A stretch of DNA of 64,000 bases from an uncultured Paracoccaceae bacterium (GCA_937895435.1 CALAXT010000072.1:161320-225319), one strand, 5' to 3'; shown: positions 43,158 through 52,141, numbered from the stretch's first letter. Numbers and translations: made by a program. Notes: generated by a model from the letters alone, not told the origin.

Positions 43158-43201
43158 TTTTGTTTCCAAATATCCCGGGGGTCTGGGGGCAGCGCCCCCA
43201 G
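43158..43201. repeat. Intergenic palindromic repeat between mraY and murD
   Basis: A 19-nt hairpin (8-bp stem CTGGGGGC/GCCCCCAG at 43183-43190 and 43194-43201, 3-nt loop) is preceded on the plus strand by TTTGTTTCCAAATATCCCGG. I recognise this composite from many intergenic regions of Rhodobacteraceae, where it recurs in near-identical form. It lies inside the dcw transcript and could reduce read-through or stabilise processed mRNA ends. Whether it is transposed, processed or only a terminator relic cannot be decided here. Confidence 0.6.
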
Positions 43202-43240
43202 CCGGGCGCCCACCCCTTGAACAGCCGCGCCCAGCCCGGC

Positions 43241-44323
43241 TTATCGCAGCTTCAACGTCGCCAAACCAATCAACGCCAAGATCAGGCTAATGATCCAAAA
43301 TCGGATAACAATCTGTGGCTCAGCCCAACCCTTTTTCTCAAAATGATGGTGGATCGGGGCCATCAGAAACACCCGTCGGCCCGTGGTTTTGAAATAAAGC
43401 ACTTGAATGATCACACTCAATGCTTCCACCACGAAAAGCCCACCCACAATCGCCAACACCAACTCATGCTTGGTACAAACTGCAATCGCCCCCAAAGCTC
43501 CGCCCAGCGCCAACGATCCGGTGTCGCCCATAAAGACCGCCGCAGGGGGTGCATTATACCACAAAAACCCCAATCCCCCACCAATCAATCCGGCAGCAAA
43601 GACCAGCAATTCTCCAGTTCCAGGCACATAATGCACATCCAGATACTGCGTAAAATCTGAGCGGCCAACCGCATAGGCAATCACCCCCAACGTCGCTGCG
43701 GCAATCATCACCGGCATAATCGCCAGCCCATCCAACCCATCGGTCAGGTTCACAGCATTGGCCGATCCCACGATCACAATCATGGCAAAGGGCACGAACA
43801 TCACGCCAAGATTAATCAAAACTGTCTTAAAGAATGGCAGCGCCAATTGCTGGCTTAACTCGGCCGGATGAAAATAGGCCGCCGCCATCCCGGCCACGGC
43901 CGCAATCACCAAACCCGCACCAAAACGCACCCTTCCCGAAACGCCCTTGGTGTTCATTTTGGTAACCTTGGCATAGTCATCGGCAAAGCCGATTAATCCA
44001 AAACCCAGCGTCACCCCCAGCACGATCCACGTATAGGGTGTGTCCAGCCGGGCCCAAAGCAGTGTTGAAACCAGCAGGGCTGACAAAATCAACAACCCCC
44101 CCATCGTCGGCGTGCCCGCCTTGGCAAAATGCCCCTCAGGGCCATCAGCACGTATCGGCTGGCCCTTTTTTTGACGGCTGCGCAACATCCCGATTAAGGG
44201 CTGTCCAAACAAAAAGCCAAAAATGAGCGCGGTAAAAAATGCAGCCCCCGCCCGAAAGGTAATGTAGCGAAACAGGTTCCAAATATCCCCGCCATCCGAC
44301 AGGCTTTCCAACCAATAGAGCAT
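43241..44323 (-). CDS. mraY: Phospho-N-acetylmuramoyl-pentapeptide-transferase
   Basis: Integral membrane enzyme that makes lipid I from UDP-MurNAc-pentapeptide and undecaprenyl phosphate. The 360-residue protein has about ten helices and all signature loops: [21 protein letters not shown] with the catalytic aspartates, [10 protein letters not shown] and the cytosolic [12 protein letters not shown]. The start MLYWLES at 44323 follows AAGGTAAGGC; the open frame to 44632 overlaps murF and is not used. It follows murF by 5 bp. Confidence 0.96.
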   Translation of the reverse strand: MLYWLESLSDGGDIWNLFRYITFRAGAAFFTALIFGFLFGQPLIGMLRSRQKKGQPIRADGPEGHFAKAGTPTMGGLLILSALLVSTLLWARLDTPYTWIVLGVTLGFGLIGFADDYAKVTKMNTKGVSGRVRFGAGLVIAAVAGMAAAYFHPAELSQQLALPFFKTVLINLGVMFVPFAMIVIVGSANAVNLTDGLDGLAIMPVMIAAATLGVIAYAVGRSDFTQYLDVHYVPGTGELLVFAAGLIGGGLGFLWYNAPPAAVFMGDTGSLALGGALGAIAVCTKHELVLAIVGGLFVVEALSVIIQVLYFKTTGRRVFLMAPIHHHFEKKGWAEPQIVIRFWIISLILALIGLATLKLR

Positions 44324-44328
44324 TCGCC

Positions 44329-45855
44329 TTACCTTTCTTTCATCCGGGCTTCTTGTGTCGCGCCGCCCAGCGCATTCTTTGTGGCACTGCGTTTCACTGC
44401 GCCGCTTTCTGTCAGCCCATCGCCCTGATCTGCAAGCACTTTTCCCAAACCACGCAAAGCGTTCGCGACGCGGCTCACATGACTGCCTTTTGAGCCTTTG
44501 ACCAGCACAACATCGCCTGCATCTGCCAGATGCGCGGCACGGGCAGCCAGCGCATCGGCTGTTGGCGCCCATTCCCCACGCTGCGCACGCGGCAGGGCTT
44601 GCCACAGGTACTGCATCCGCGGCCCAACACAATGCACCCGTTGCACACTGGCCATGGCGGGATTGTGCACGATCTCGGCGTGCAGCGCCGCCTCATCTCT
44701 GCCCAACTCCAGCATATCACCCAAAATTGCGATGCGCCGGCCTGTTCTGTGACGCCCCAGCCCGTCTTTGGGTGATGCCGCAGCCAGCACCGCCAAGGCC
44801 GCTGCCATTGACGCGGGATTGGCATTGAACGCGTCATCAATCAGATCAAACCGCAGATGGTCCTCCACCTGATCTAAAACAATTGTCTCACGCCGCCCAC
44901 GCCCATCGGGGGGCTGCCACTGTGCCAAATCAGCTGCGGCCACCGCCATATCCACCCCAAAATCCTGCACCACTGCCAAGACGCCCAGTGCATTCATCGC
45001 AAAATGGCGCCCAACGCAGCCAAGTTTGAACAAGATAGCTTCACCGCCACAGTGTGCCGATACGACGGTTGCAGTTTCGGTCAGACGAGCGTTCGTCATG
45101 CGAAAATCCGCACAGGCGCTGCCCCCAAACCACACAATCCTGGCGCGGGCGGCATCGGCCGCCTGGCTCAAAATCTGACGGGTTGGCAGATCAGCATTGA
45201 TCACCGCCAACCCAGCCGGGCGCAATCCTGAAAAAATCGCAGCCTTTTCATGGGCAATTGCATCAACGCTGTCAAATGCCTCAAGATGGGCGGCGGCAAC
45301 CGTGGTGATCAGCGCGGCATCTAAATCGGCCAATTGCGCCAAAGGCGCAATTTCACCTGGATGATTCATGCCAATTTCAATCACAGCAAAATCCGCCTGT
45401 TGCGGCAGACGCGCCAAGGTGAGCGGCACACCCCAGTGGTTGTTAAAGCTTTTCTCAGCAGCATGCACCACGCCCTGCCGGCCCAAAACATGCGCCAGCA
45501 TTTCTTTGGTAGAAGTTTTACCAACAGACCCAGTAACGCCCACAACGCAGGCTTTGCTGCGCGCGCGCGCTGCGCGCGCCAAAGCCCGCAACCCTTCCAG
45601 CACATCCGCCACGATCAACAGCGGTGCATTTGGGGCAACCCCTTCCGGACGACGGCTGACCAGTGCCGCCCCAGCCCCTTTGCGCAACGCTTCCGCCACG
45701 AAATCATGGCCATCACGCGCCGCACTTAATGCCACAAAAAGATCATTTTTCTGCAGCGTGCGGGTATCAATGCTAATCCCAGTCACGGCAAAGGGCTGCG
45801 TGGCTTGCCCATTTGTGGCGGCTGCGGCCTCGGCTGCGGTCCATAAAACAGTCAT
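44329..45855 (-). CDS. murF: UDP-N-acetylmuramoyl-tripeptide--D-alanyl-D-alanine ligase
   Basis: Adds D-Ala-D-Ala to the UDP-MurNAc-tripeptide, the last cytoplasmic step. The 508-residue protein has [14 protein letters not shown], the ATP loop [25 protein letters not shown], the central [11 protein letters not shown] and [15 protein letters not shown]. The C-terminus extends about 40 residues beyond the usual end with a charged tail. Its start overlaps the murE stop by 4 bp. Confidence 0.95.
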   Translation of the reverse strand: MTVLWTAAEAAAATNGQATQPFAVTGISIDTRTLQKNDLFVALSAARDGHDFVAEALRKGAGAALVSRRPEGVAPNAPLLIVADVLEGLRALARAARARSKACVVGVTGSVGKTSTKEMLAHVLGRQGVVHAAEKSFNNHWGVPLTLARLPQQADFAVIEIGMNHPGEIAPLAQLADLDAALITTVAAAHLEAFDSVDAIAHEKAAIFSGLRPAGLAVINADLPTRQILSQAADAARARIVWFGGSACADFRMTNARLTETATVVSAHCGGEAILFKLGCVGRHFAMNALGVLAVVQDFGVDMAVAAADLAQWQPPDGRGRRETIVLDQVEDHLRFDLIDDAFNANPASMAAALAVLAAASPKDGLGRHRTGRRIAILGDMLELGRDEAALHAEIVHNPAMASVQRVHCVGPRMQYLWQALPRAQRGEWAPTADALAARAAHLADAGDVVLVKGSKGSHVSRVANALRGLGKVLADQGDGLTESGAVKRSATKNALGGATQEARMKER

Positions 45856-47333
45856 ATCCGGCCCTCAAGCGCAGCAATTGCAATACTGGCCTGCTCGGCA
45901 TCATCAAAGGGATAGATCGTTGTGCCAACGATCTGGCCAGTTTCATGGCCCTTGCCCGCAATCAACAACGCATCACCGGGTTCAAGCGCATCAACACCGC
46001 GCAAAATCGCCTCGGCACGGTCGGCCACTTCAGTGGCGTCGGGGCAGCCAGCCATCACAGCCGATCGGATCTGGGCCGGGTCTTCGCTGCGGGGGTTATC
46101 GTCTGTTACAAACACCAAATCAGCATGGGCCTGTGCCGCCGCTCCCATCAGCGGGCGTTTGAGCGTGTCGCGGTCACCACCTGCGCCAAACACCACGACT
46201 ATTCGCCCCATCACGTGCGGGCGCATCGCCATGATGGCTGAGGCCAGCGCACCGGGCTTGTGCGAATAGTCAACAAAAACAGCCGCACCGTTTTGGCGCT
46301 GGCCCACAAATTCCATCCGTCCCCGCACGGTCTGTAAATGCTCGAGCACATCAAACACCGCCGCAGGATCGGCGCCAGCGGCAATCACCAGCCCAACAGC
46401 CGCCAATACATTCTCGGCCTGAAACCCACCAATCAACCCCAGACGCACCAAACGCCCCGTGCCCTGCCATTCAAACCGCAACAGCTGCCCCGTTGCATCA
46501 AAGCGCTGCCCCGCCAGCCGCAGATCGGTGCCTGTTGCTTGGCCAACAGTTAAAATGGTCTGCCCCCGCGCCAGCATCATGTCATGCAACTGCTGCCCAC
46601 GTGGATCATCAATATTTAAAACGGCAACACCTTCGGGGGGAAGAACGCGGGTAAACAACCCAGCTTTGGCAGCAAAATATTCTTCAAACCCAGCGTGATA
46701 ATCCAGATGATCTTGGCTGAAATTGGTGAAAGCCGCTGCTTTCAGCCGCACCCCATCCAGCCGAAACTGGTCCAGACCGTGGCTGCTGGCCTCCATCGCG
46801 GCATGGGTTATACCCGCCTGAGCCATCTCGGCCAACACACGGTGTAGGGTCAGAGGGTCGGGTGTGGTGTGGGCCAAGGGCACCTGAAAATCCCCCTGCA
46901 CCCCCATCGTTCCAAGCGAACAGGCCCGCAGCCGCAGACCGGCCCAGATTTGTCGGGTGAAACTGGCCACCGATGTCTTGCCCGAGGTGCCCGTGACCGC
47001 AACCACCGTGTCGGGCTGGCGGCCAAACCAAAGGGCGGCGGCATAGGCCAGCGCCTGACGCGGCTCTTCGGCCTGCACCAAAGCCACACCTGCCGCCCGC
47101 GCGACATCCCCGGCCAAAGCGACGCCATCGGCATCGGTCAAAATCGCCGCGGCACCGGCCTGAACGGCGGCTGGAATAAAGCGCGCGCCGTGCTGCAAAC
47201 TGCCCGGAAGTGCCGCAAAAAGGCAACCGGGCTGCACCTGACGGCTGTCTTGCGCCAAGCCTGTGATAATCGGCTCAAGCCCCCCCTGTGCGGTCAAACC
47301 CAGTTCTGACAGTGATCTTGACCGCATCGCCAT
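45852..47333 (-). CDS. murE: UDP-MurNAc-L-alanyl-D-glutamate--2,6-diaminopimelate ligase
   Basis: Adds meso-diaminopimelate to the growing stem peptide. The 493-residue protein has DSRQVQPGCLFAALPG, the ATP loop VTGTSGKTSVASF, MEASSHGLDQFRLDG and the DNPRSEDP motif that marks diaminopimelate rather than lysine specificity. Two in-frame ATGs lie at 47333 and 47327; neither has a strong ribosome site. The 46-bp gap to ftsI shows nothing else. It shares 4 bp with murF. Confidence 0.95.
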   Translation of the reverse strand: MAMRSRSLSELGLTAQGGLEPIITGLAQDSRQVQPGCLFAALPGSLQHGARFIPAAVQAGAAAILTDADGVALAGDVARAAGVALVQAEEPRQALAYAAALWFGRQPDTVVAVTGTSGKTSVASFTRQIWAGLRLRACSLGTMGVQGDFQVPLAHTTPDPLTLHRVLAEMAQAGITHAAMEASSHGLDQFRLDGVRLKAAAFTNFSQDHLDYHAGFEEYFAAKAGLFTRVLPPEGVAVLNIDDPRGQQLHDMMLARGQTILTVGQATGTDLRLAGQRFDATGQLLRFEWQGTGRLVRLGLIGGFQAENVLAAVGLVIAAGADPAAVFDVLEHLQTVRGRMEFVGQRQNGAAVFVDYSHKPGALASAIMAMRPHVMGRIVVVFGAGGDRDTLKRPLMGAAAQAHADLVFVTDDNPRSEDPAQIRSAVMAGCPDATEVADRAEAILRGVDALEPGDALLIAGKGHETGQIVGTTIYPFDDAEQASIAIAALEGRI

Positions 47334-47379
47334 GTTATCTTCGCTTTGGTTGCTGGGGAAATATACCGCTGCTTTTGCC

Positions 47380-49161
47380 CTAATTGCGCGCCAATGTCAG
47401 CCCATTGTCTGGGCCCAAATCCAGCTGGGGGCGCAGGCCCAGCAGCGGCGCGACCCGACGGGTGATTTCAGCAGCCACCGGCACAGCTGTCCAGCCCGCA
47501 GTCCGATGCGGTTCGGACAGCAGCATATTGACCGGCTCATCAAGCGTAACAACCAACACATAGCGCGGCGCATCAATCGGAAAGGCGGATGCAAACGTAG
47601 CGATCACCCGATCTTTAAAGTATCCTCCTCGGGGGTCGGGTTTATCTGCGGTGCCAGTCTTGCCCCCCACCGGATAGCCCACGACCTCGGCAAAGCTTGC
47701 CGTGCCACGCACCACCACCTGACGCATCATTCCCCGCACCATGGCCGATGTTTCAGGCGAAATCACACGCGTGCCAATCACCGGACCTTTTTGGCGCAGC
47801 AGCGTCGGCGCAACCTTTGTGCCGCCGTTGACCATGGTGGAATAGGCCGCCGCCAAATGCAGCGGGCTGGCCGACAAGCCATGCCCGTAAGAGACAGTCA
47901 TCGTGGTCAGATCGGGCCATTTACGCGGCACGATCGGGCGGGCGCCACGAGCCTCGACCAATTCAACAGGAGTGGGCTCAAACAAACCCAATTCTTTCAA
48001 AAAAGCCTGTTGGCGCTCAGCGCCAATGTCTAACGCCACCCGTGCAGTGCCCACGTTTGAGCTTTTGACGATGACATCCTCGATCGACAGCTCGCGTCCA
48101 TAATTTTTATAATCGCGTATCTTATATTTCCCCCAAACCATCGGGCTTTGGGTGTTCACAACGGTTTTGGGCGTGACCAGGCCGATATCAATCGCCTGAC
48201 CCATGGTGAAAATCTTGAAAATTGAACCCAGTTCATAGACGCCCTGCACCGCACGGTTAAACAGCGGGCTGTCGCCCGGATCACCACTGGTGGGGGGGGC
48301 CGGGCGTGTGTTGGGGTCGAAATCCGGCAATGAGATCATCGAGATCACCTCGCCGCTGGCCACATCCATCAACACAGCCGTGGCGGCGCGCGCGTTCATC
48401 ATTTGCATGCCACCGGCCAAAACCTCTTGCGCGACAGCCTGAACGGTCAAATCAATTGACAGTTCAAGCGGCGCACCAGCTTGGGCGGGATCACGCAAGA
48501 ACGCATCAAAATATTTCTCAACACCAGCCGTGCCGATCACCTCGGCTGAGCGCACACCTTCACGCCCAAAGCCTGCCCCCCCCAAAACATGGGCGGCAAG
48601 CGTGCCATTGGGGTAAAGCCGCATTTCCCGTGGGCCAAACAACAAACCAGGGTCACCAATATCATGCACCTGTTGCATCTGCTCAGGCGATAGCTTGCGC
48701 TTTAGCCAAACAAATTTGCGCCCCTCTGAGAACTGACGCAGCAGCCAATCTTCTTTCAAATCTGGAAAAATCATCGCCAAACTGCGTGCGGCGCGCGGCT
48801 TGTCGATCATCAGATGCGGCTGCGCATAAAGCGCCGATGTAACAAGATTGGTCGCCAAAACTCGGCCATTGCGGTCAACGATGTCCGCACGCTGTGCCAA
48901 AATCTGTGCGCCCATTGCAGCCGATGTCGGCTCCATCGGTTCAGTGGCTGCCATCAGCCCCATCCGCGCCCCAATCAGCCCAAATGCCACCACAAAGCAG
49001 CCCACCAGAACAACCAAGCGCCCCTCTGAGCCCTGCCTGGCCCGATCGCGCATCGTTTCATGCCGCTGATGCAGGTTTTCCACCTCAATCACGTCAGGGT
49101 TCTCACCCTTGACACGGGCAGACAGAATGCGGGCCAGCGGGCGCAGCGGTGTGCGGGTCAT
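47380..49161 (-). CDS. ftsI: Peptidoglycan D,D-transpeptidase FtsI (PBP3)
   Basis: Septal class B penicillin-binding protein. The 593-residue protein has a cytoplasmic N-terminus, one membrane helix (about 48-66), a dimerisation domain with RADIVDRNGRVLATN, and the transpeptidase domain with SIFK at 313-316 (nucleophile S313), SSN at 367-369 and KTGT at 501-504. The SxxK motif has I-F between S and K. Its start overlaps the ftsL stop by 4 bp. Confidence 0.95.
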   Translation of the reverse strand: MTRTPLRPLARILSARVKGENPDVIEVENLHQRHETMRDRARQGSEGRLVVLVGCFVVAFGLIGARMGLMAATEPMEPTSAAMGAQILAQRADIVDRNGRVLATNLVTSALYAQPHLMIDKPRAARSLAMIFPDLKEDWLLRQFSEGRKFVWLKRKLSPEQMQQVHDIGDPGLLFGPREMRLYPNGTLAAHVLGGAGFGREGVRSAEVIGTAGVEKYFDAFLRDPAQAGAPLELSIDLTVQAVAQEVLAGGMQMMNARAATAVLMDVASGEVISMISLPDFDPNTRPAPPTSGDPGDSPLFNRAVQGVYELGSIFKIFTMGQAIDIGLVTPKTVVNTQSPMVWGKYKIRDYKNYGRELSIEDVIVKSSNVGTARVALDIGAERQQAFLKELGLFEPTPVELVEARGARPIVPRKWPDLTTMTVSYGHGLSASPLHLAAAYSTMVNGGTKVAPTLLRQKGPVIGTRVISPETSAMVRGMMRQVVVRGTASFAEVVGYPVGGKTGTADKPDPRGGYFKDRVIATFASAFPIDAPRYVLVVTLDEPVNMLLSEPHRTAGWTAVPVAAEITRRVAPLLGLRPQLDLGPDNGLTLARN

Positions 49162-49499
49162 TGCGAAACCTCGGGCAGGTCAGACAGGGTGGGCGTCGGC
49201 TGGAAAAGTGGCGCAGGTGCCAGCGGCAACAACGCCACATCAGACAGTTGTTCAGACGACAGCGGCAACAGGTTAAGCCGATCAAAATTCAAATCAGCCA
49301 AAGCGCGCAAACGATCGGGACGGTTAAGATAGGCCCATTCGGCGCGTTGCACCGCCAAAGCTTCGCGCAGATCTGCGATTTCAGCATTCATACGCCGCAA
49401 ATCACGCTGCGCTTCTTGCGTGGCGTAATTTTCGCGATAGGCCCAAAAGGCCAGTGCCATCACCGCCAAAGTTGCCAAGCTGAGAAACAGGCCCCGCAT
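49158..49499 (-). CDS. ftsL: Cell division protein FtsL
   Basis: Small bitopic protein of the FtsQLB subcomplex. From the ATG at 49499 it has 113 residues: one membrane helix at about 3-19, then a short coiled coil (about 25-60: AQRDLRRMNAEIADLREALA) and a C-terminal part rich in L and P. AAGGGGCG lies upstream. The longer frame to 49703 covers the 3' end of rsmH and is rejected. FtsL is poorly conserved, so the name depends on position between rsmH and ftsI as well as on architecture. Confidence 0.88.
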   Translation of the reverse strand: MRGLFLSLATLAVMALAFWAYRENYATQEAQRDLRRMNAEIADLREALAVQRAEWAYLNRPDRLRALADLNFDRLNLLPLSSEQLSDVALLPLAPAPLFQPTPTLSDLPEVSQ

Positions 49500-49500
49500 C

Positions 49501-50577
49501 TCAACGCCCCTTGGATGGTTTAGACCGGCCACCGCCCCGCGTTTCAGCAGCAAATTGCGGCATGCCCAAAGCGCCAAGATCGCCGACAGAACTGGCAGCC
49601 GCATTTGTACGGCGCGCAACGCGCAGCTTGGCTGACCGCGCACGCGGGTTTGCAGCCTCTTCGACCGGGTCAGGTCCGATTGCGCGCCGGGTTGCCAGCG
49701 CAAAGGGCGCCTCTTCGCTGGGTTGGGCGGGCGAAAAGCGGTTGGCCTGCGCCTGATGGCCAGACCGGTTTTGCAAAAAGCGCTTCACAATCCGATCTTC
49801 CAGTGAGTGGAACGTCACAACCGCCAGCCAACCACCGGGGCGCAACGCCCGTTCGGCGGCCTGAAGCCCCTGCACCAGTGCGCTGAATTCAGCATTAACC
49901 GCAATCCGCAATGCCTGAAAGCTGCGGGTGGCCGGATGGCTTTGACCGGGCTTTGGCCGGGGCAGACATTTTTCAATCGTGCGCACCAGCGCAAGCGTGC
50001 TGTCATAGGGGGTCAAGTCACGCGTGGCGCAAATTGCCCGCGCGATCCGGCGTGCGGCACGTTCTTCGCCATAATGGTAAAGAATATCGGCCAAATGGCT
50101 CTCTGATGCCGTGTTGACCAAATCGGCAGCCGATGGCCCCTCTTGGCTCATGCGCATGTCCAGCGGCCCATCTTTTTGAAACGAGAACCCCCGTTCGGCC
50201 GCATCGATCTGCATAGAAGATACGCCCAGATCCAGCACAACCCCATCTAAAATCGGGCCCTCTGCAGCCCCCATCGCCTGCAGCGCCAGTGTATCTAAAT
50301 CAGCGAAATTGCCATGACAAAGCCGAATACGCTCGCCATACGCGCCCACCCAGCCTTGGGCCATATCAAACACCAACGGATCGCGATCAACCCCGATCAC
50401 GGTTTGCGCCCCAGCATCGAGCAAGGCACGCGCGTACCCCCCAGCACCAAAGGTGCCATCAAGCCAGATCCCAGTCACAGGTGCCACAGCGGCCACCAGC
50501 GGCGCGATCAGAACCGGAACGTGGCGGGCCGTTTCATCACGGTTAGGTTCAGCAGGGGGGACAAGCGGCGGGCACAT
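49501..50577 (-). CDS. rsmH: 16S rRNA (cytosine-1402-N4)-methyltransferase
   Basis: SAM-dependent enzyme that methylates C1402 in the 16S rRNA decoding centre. The 358-residue protein has [13 protein letters not shown], the SAM loop [24 protein letters not shown], the [14 protein letters not shown] block and [15 protein letters not shown]. It begins 3 bp after mraZ and ends next to ftsL. The C-terminal 30 residues are basic. All core motifs are present. Confidence 0.95.
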   Translation of the reverse strand: MCPPLVPPAEPNRDETARHVPVLIAPLVAAVAPVTGIWLDGTFGAGGYARALLDAGAQTVIGVDRDPLVFDMAQGWVGAYGERIRLCHGNFADLDTLALQAMGAAEGPILDGVVLDLGVSSMQIDAAERGFSFQKDGPLDMRMSQEGPSAADLVNTASESHLADILYHYGEERAARRIARAICATRDLTPYDSTLALVRTIEKCLPRPKPGQSHPATRSFQALRIAVNAEFSALVQGLQAAERALRPGGWLAVVTFHSLEDRIVKRFLQNRSGHQAQANRFSPAQPSEEAPFALATRRAIGPDPVEEAANPRARSAKLRVARRTNAAASSVGDLGALGMPQFAAETRGGGRSKPSKGR

Positions 50578-50580
50578 CGC

Positions 50581-51057
50581 TCAGCCTTCGTCAGCGCTGT
50601 CGAGCAGCGACAGGAAATCATCTTCCAACGGCGCATCCAGCTCGGCCAGATAGGTTTCTTTTTTCCAAATCTGAAAGGTATCAAGCGTTGCAGCAAACAA
50701 AACTTCGGTTTCCAAACCAAGCTTGTCACGCAACCGCTGGGCCAGCACAATCCGGCCCTCATTATCCACTTCGCATTTTTGCGACAGGCTTGAAATACAG
50801 CGCTCTAACTTTCGACGACGCGGCGTGCCGCGCGGGATACGGGCAATCTTTGCCTCGACCTCTGCGATGGCCTTCATCGTGAAACATTCCAGAAAATGAC
50901 GCTGCTCATCGCCAAAAACGATCACAAAGCTTGGACGTTGGCCGGGAGACCAATTGGGATCGCTGAGTTCCAGAACACGACGGAAGTCAGCCGGGATCGA
51001 AACCCGGCCCTTCCCATCCACTTTCAAGTGGAACTCGCCTCTGAAACTTTCGTCCAC
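50581..51057 (-). CDS. mraZ: Transcriptional regulator MraZ, GTG start
   Basis: AbrB/SpoVT-like DNA-binding protein that controls the dcw cluster by binding GGG-containing direct repeats near its own promoter. The 158-residue protein has two halves of the fold: FHLKVDGKGRVSIPADFR (about 9-26) and CEVDNEGRIVLAQRLRDKL (about 94-112). The start is GTG at 51057, with AGGAG about 9 nt upstream; no ATG is available. It is the first gene of the 23-kb run. A terminator-like hairpin sits 70-115 nt before it and period-10 repeats about 270 nt before it. Confidence 0.94.
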   Translation of the reverse strand: MDESFRGEFHLKVDGKGRVSIPADFRRVLELSDPNWSPGQRPSFVIVFGDEQRHFLECFTMKAIAEVEAKIARIPRGTPRRRKLERCISSLSQKCEVDNEGRIVLAQRLRDKLGLETEVLFAATLDTFQIWKKETYLAELDAPLEDDFLSLLDSADEG

Positions 51058-51127
51058 GCGCCTTGGCTCCTGTCAGCGGTCTCGGCTCGCCCGGACCCTT
51101 GCGCAAAATGACGCGCGGGCAGGCGGG

Positions 51128-51171
51128 AATAAAAACGGCGAGCGGGCTGCTGCCACTGCCCAACTCGCCGT
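51128..51171 (-). terminator. Intrinsic terminator inside the mraZ leader
   Basis: On the minus strand an 8-bp stem ACGGCGAG/CTCGCCGT (51171-51164 with 51142-51135) is extended inward by GGGC/GCCC after a small bulge and is followed directly by TTTTTATT. It is complete and as strong as other terminators here, yet it stands 70 nt in front of the mraZ start codon in the sense direction. Confidence 0.8.
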
Positions 51172-51325
51172 GCTGTCCCATTTCTGGGGTGTCTGGCTGC
51201 GCTGCCACCTTGGGGGGATGTCTGCTCGCCGCGCGCCAAATCTTTTTGTGTGAGAGCTTGCCTGTATGAAGACTTTTTTCGCCTCGCGGGGTTCTGATCG
51301 CCCCTTCTTGTTTTATCTCACACCC
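51128..51325 (-). ncRNA. upsM: UpsM-like leader RNA of the dcw cluster
   Basis: In Rhodobacter sphaeroides the dcw cluster starts with a long 5' leader from which a sRNA of about 200 nt, UpsM, is made by premature termination before mraZ. This window has the same arrangement: a leader of about 270 nt without reading frame, an intrinsic terminator at 51171-51128, and a 5' domain closed by the inverted repeat GTGTGAGA/TCTCACAC (51323-51316 with 51255-51248) with an inner GGGG/CCCC hairpin. The 3' end is well supported by the T-run; the 5' end at about 51325 is my estimate from the closing stem. Conserved placement supports the name; sequence identity to UpsM was not tested. Confidence 0.6.
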
Positions 51326-51370
51326 AAGGGATGCCACGGGAATTCATGGGAAGCAATGGATTTTTTTGGG
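51325..51370 (+). promoter_or_regulatory. MraZ-box-like direct repeats, 10-bp period
   Basis: Read on the plus strand, GGG occurs at 51328-51330, 51338-51340, 51348-51350 and 51368-51370, with TGGA in phase at 51357-51360. The first three are NGGGA units separated by exactly 5 nt. MraZ is known to bind three or four such TGGGN-type repeats with 5-nt spacers upstream of mraZ. They lie on the strand opposite to the operon, around the expected promoter and start of the leader RNA. Confidence 0.65.
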
Positions 51371-51775
51371 CTATCGGCGGATTCTTGTTGATCTGCCAGG
51401 GTAAATTCAGTTAATGAAATGATAATTTTTATCTGCAAATAGCACAATTTGTGCCTTGCTTAACATAGCCCCCAAAATATAGAATATTCGGAAGTGTAGC
51501 ACACCACCCATTATTTCCCACACCACTCAAAAGCAGCAGATGTTTTTTTACGCTGTGATCCACGATTTCTGTGATTTTCTGCTGATTCAGGTGCTTGATT
51601 CGTAAAATCATCGGCAGCCTTGTTATCTTTCCCATAAATTCCCAGAACCGTCCCTTTCTGCAACAAGTGGTTTGTGCAGCGCCACATTTTTGGGCAAAGA
51701 GACGCCAACACGCCCACAAAATAGGTCAGCACTAATTATGCATTTTCTGCATGGCAGCATTGCGGATTTCATGTG
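51371..51775. other. AT-rich intergenic region without a recognisable gene
   Basis: About 400 bp between the dcw promoter zone and the DUF1127 gene are clearly richer in A and T than the neighbourhood. Small open frames on the minus strand (51429-51719 and 51511-51732) have no ribosome site or familiar motif. Visible structure: a 13-bp palindrome GCACAATTTGTGC at 51442-51454, an eight-base direct repeat CACACCAC at 51500 and 51519, and GAATATTC at 51482. These could be operator or promoter elements for either side; I cannot assign them. Confidence 0.4.
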
Positions 51776-51803
51776 TTGTGCAGCCGCAGCATCGGCGTAT
51801 GTT
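51776..51803 (+). promoter_or_regulatory. Possible stress-sigma (RpoH-type) promoter for the DUF1127-CcsR unit
   Basis: TTGTGC (51776-51781) and TATGTT (51798-51803) are separated by 16 nt and lie 50 bp before the DUF1127 start. In R. sphaeroides the homologous unit is driven by RpoHI/RpoHII. The boxes resemble such promoters only loosely, so this is a suggestion from position. Confidence 0.3.
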
Positions 51804-51853
51804 CAATCCAACGATGCGGCACAGAATGCGCCGCAAGATGAAAGGCGCCTGTT

Positions 51854-52075
51854 ATGGCATATGTTAATCACGTCCCCGCAAGTTTCCCAGGTGCTGCACT
51901 TTTTGAACGCACCGTTGCTTTTTTTCGGGCGCAGGCTCTGGTGATCGCACAATACCGCGCCTATCTGATCGCTGTAGAAGAATTGGAAGGTCTGTCAGAC
52001 CGTGAATTGGCGGATATCGGCGTTTATCGGGGCAGCATCAAAGAAGTGGCCGCCCGCTCAGCCTTCTGCGTCTGA
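51854..52075 (+). CDS. ccaF1: DUF1127 protein, CcaF1-like
   Basis: A 73-residue protein with the C-terminal DUF1127 motif EELEGLSDRELADIGVYRGSI. In R. sphaeroides a DUF1127 protein of similar size, CcaF1, is encoded directly upstream of the CcsR sRNAs, is cotranscribed with them under RpoH control in oxidative stress and binds RNA. The same order is seen here: the stop at 52075 is 66 bp before the first CCTCCTCCC hairpin. AAAGGCG precedes the ATG. The symbol is given by this context; DUF1127 genes are multicopy, so orthology is likely but not proven. Confidence 0.75.
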   Translation: MAYVNHVPASFPGAALFERTVAFFRAQALVIAQYRAYLIAVEELEGLSDRELADIGVYRGSIKEVAARSAFCV

Positions 52076-52141
52076 TACTCCGCCGCAGCCATTGGGCTGT
52101 GACACAAGGTTTTGGGCTAAAAGCCCACTCTGAACACAGAT

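Noticed and set aside
48213..48224. FtsI SxxK motif reads SIFK, possibly an altered active site.
   Set aside because: The two middle residues are free in the family; S, K, SSN and KTG are all present, so the enzyme should be active.
51411..51425. CtrA-like site TTAA-N7-ATAA upstream of the dcw promoter zone.
   Set aside because: Only seven of eight consensus bases, and in AT-rich DNA where such matches are expected by chance.
51429..51732. Two open frames on the minus strand in the interval before the DUF1127 gene.
   Set aside because: No ribosome site, no recognisable domain, and the two frames overlap each other; they probably reflect chance in AT-rich DNA.
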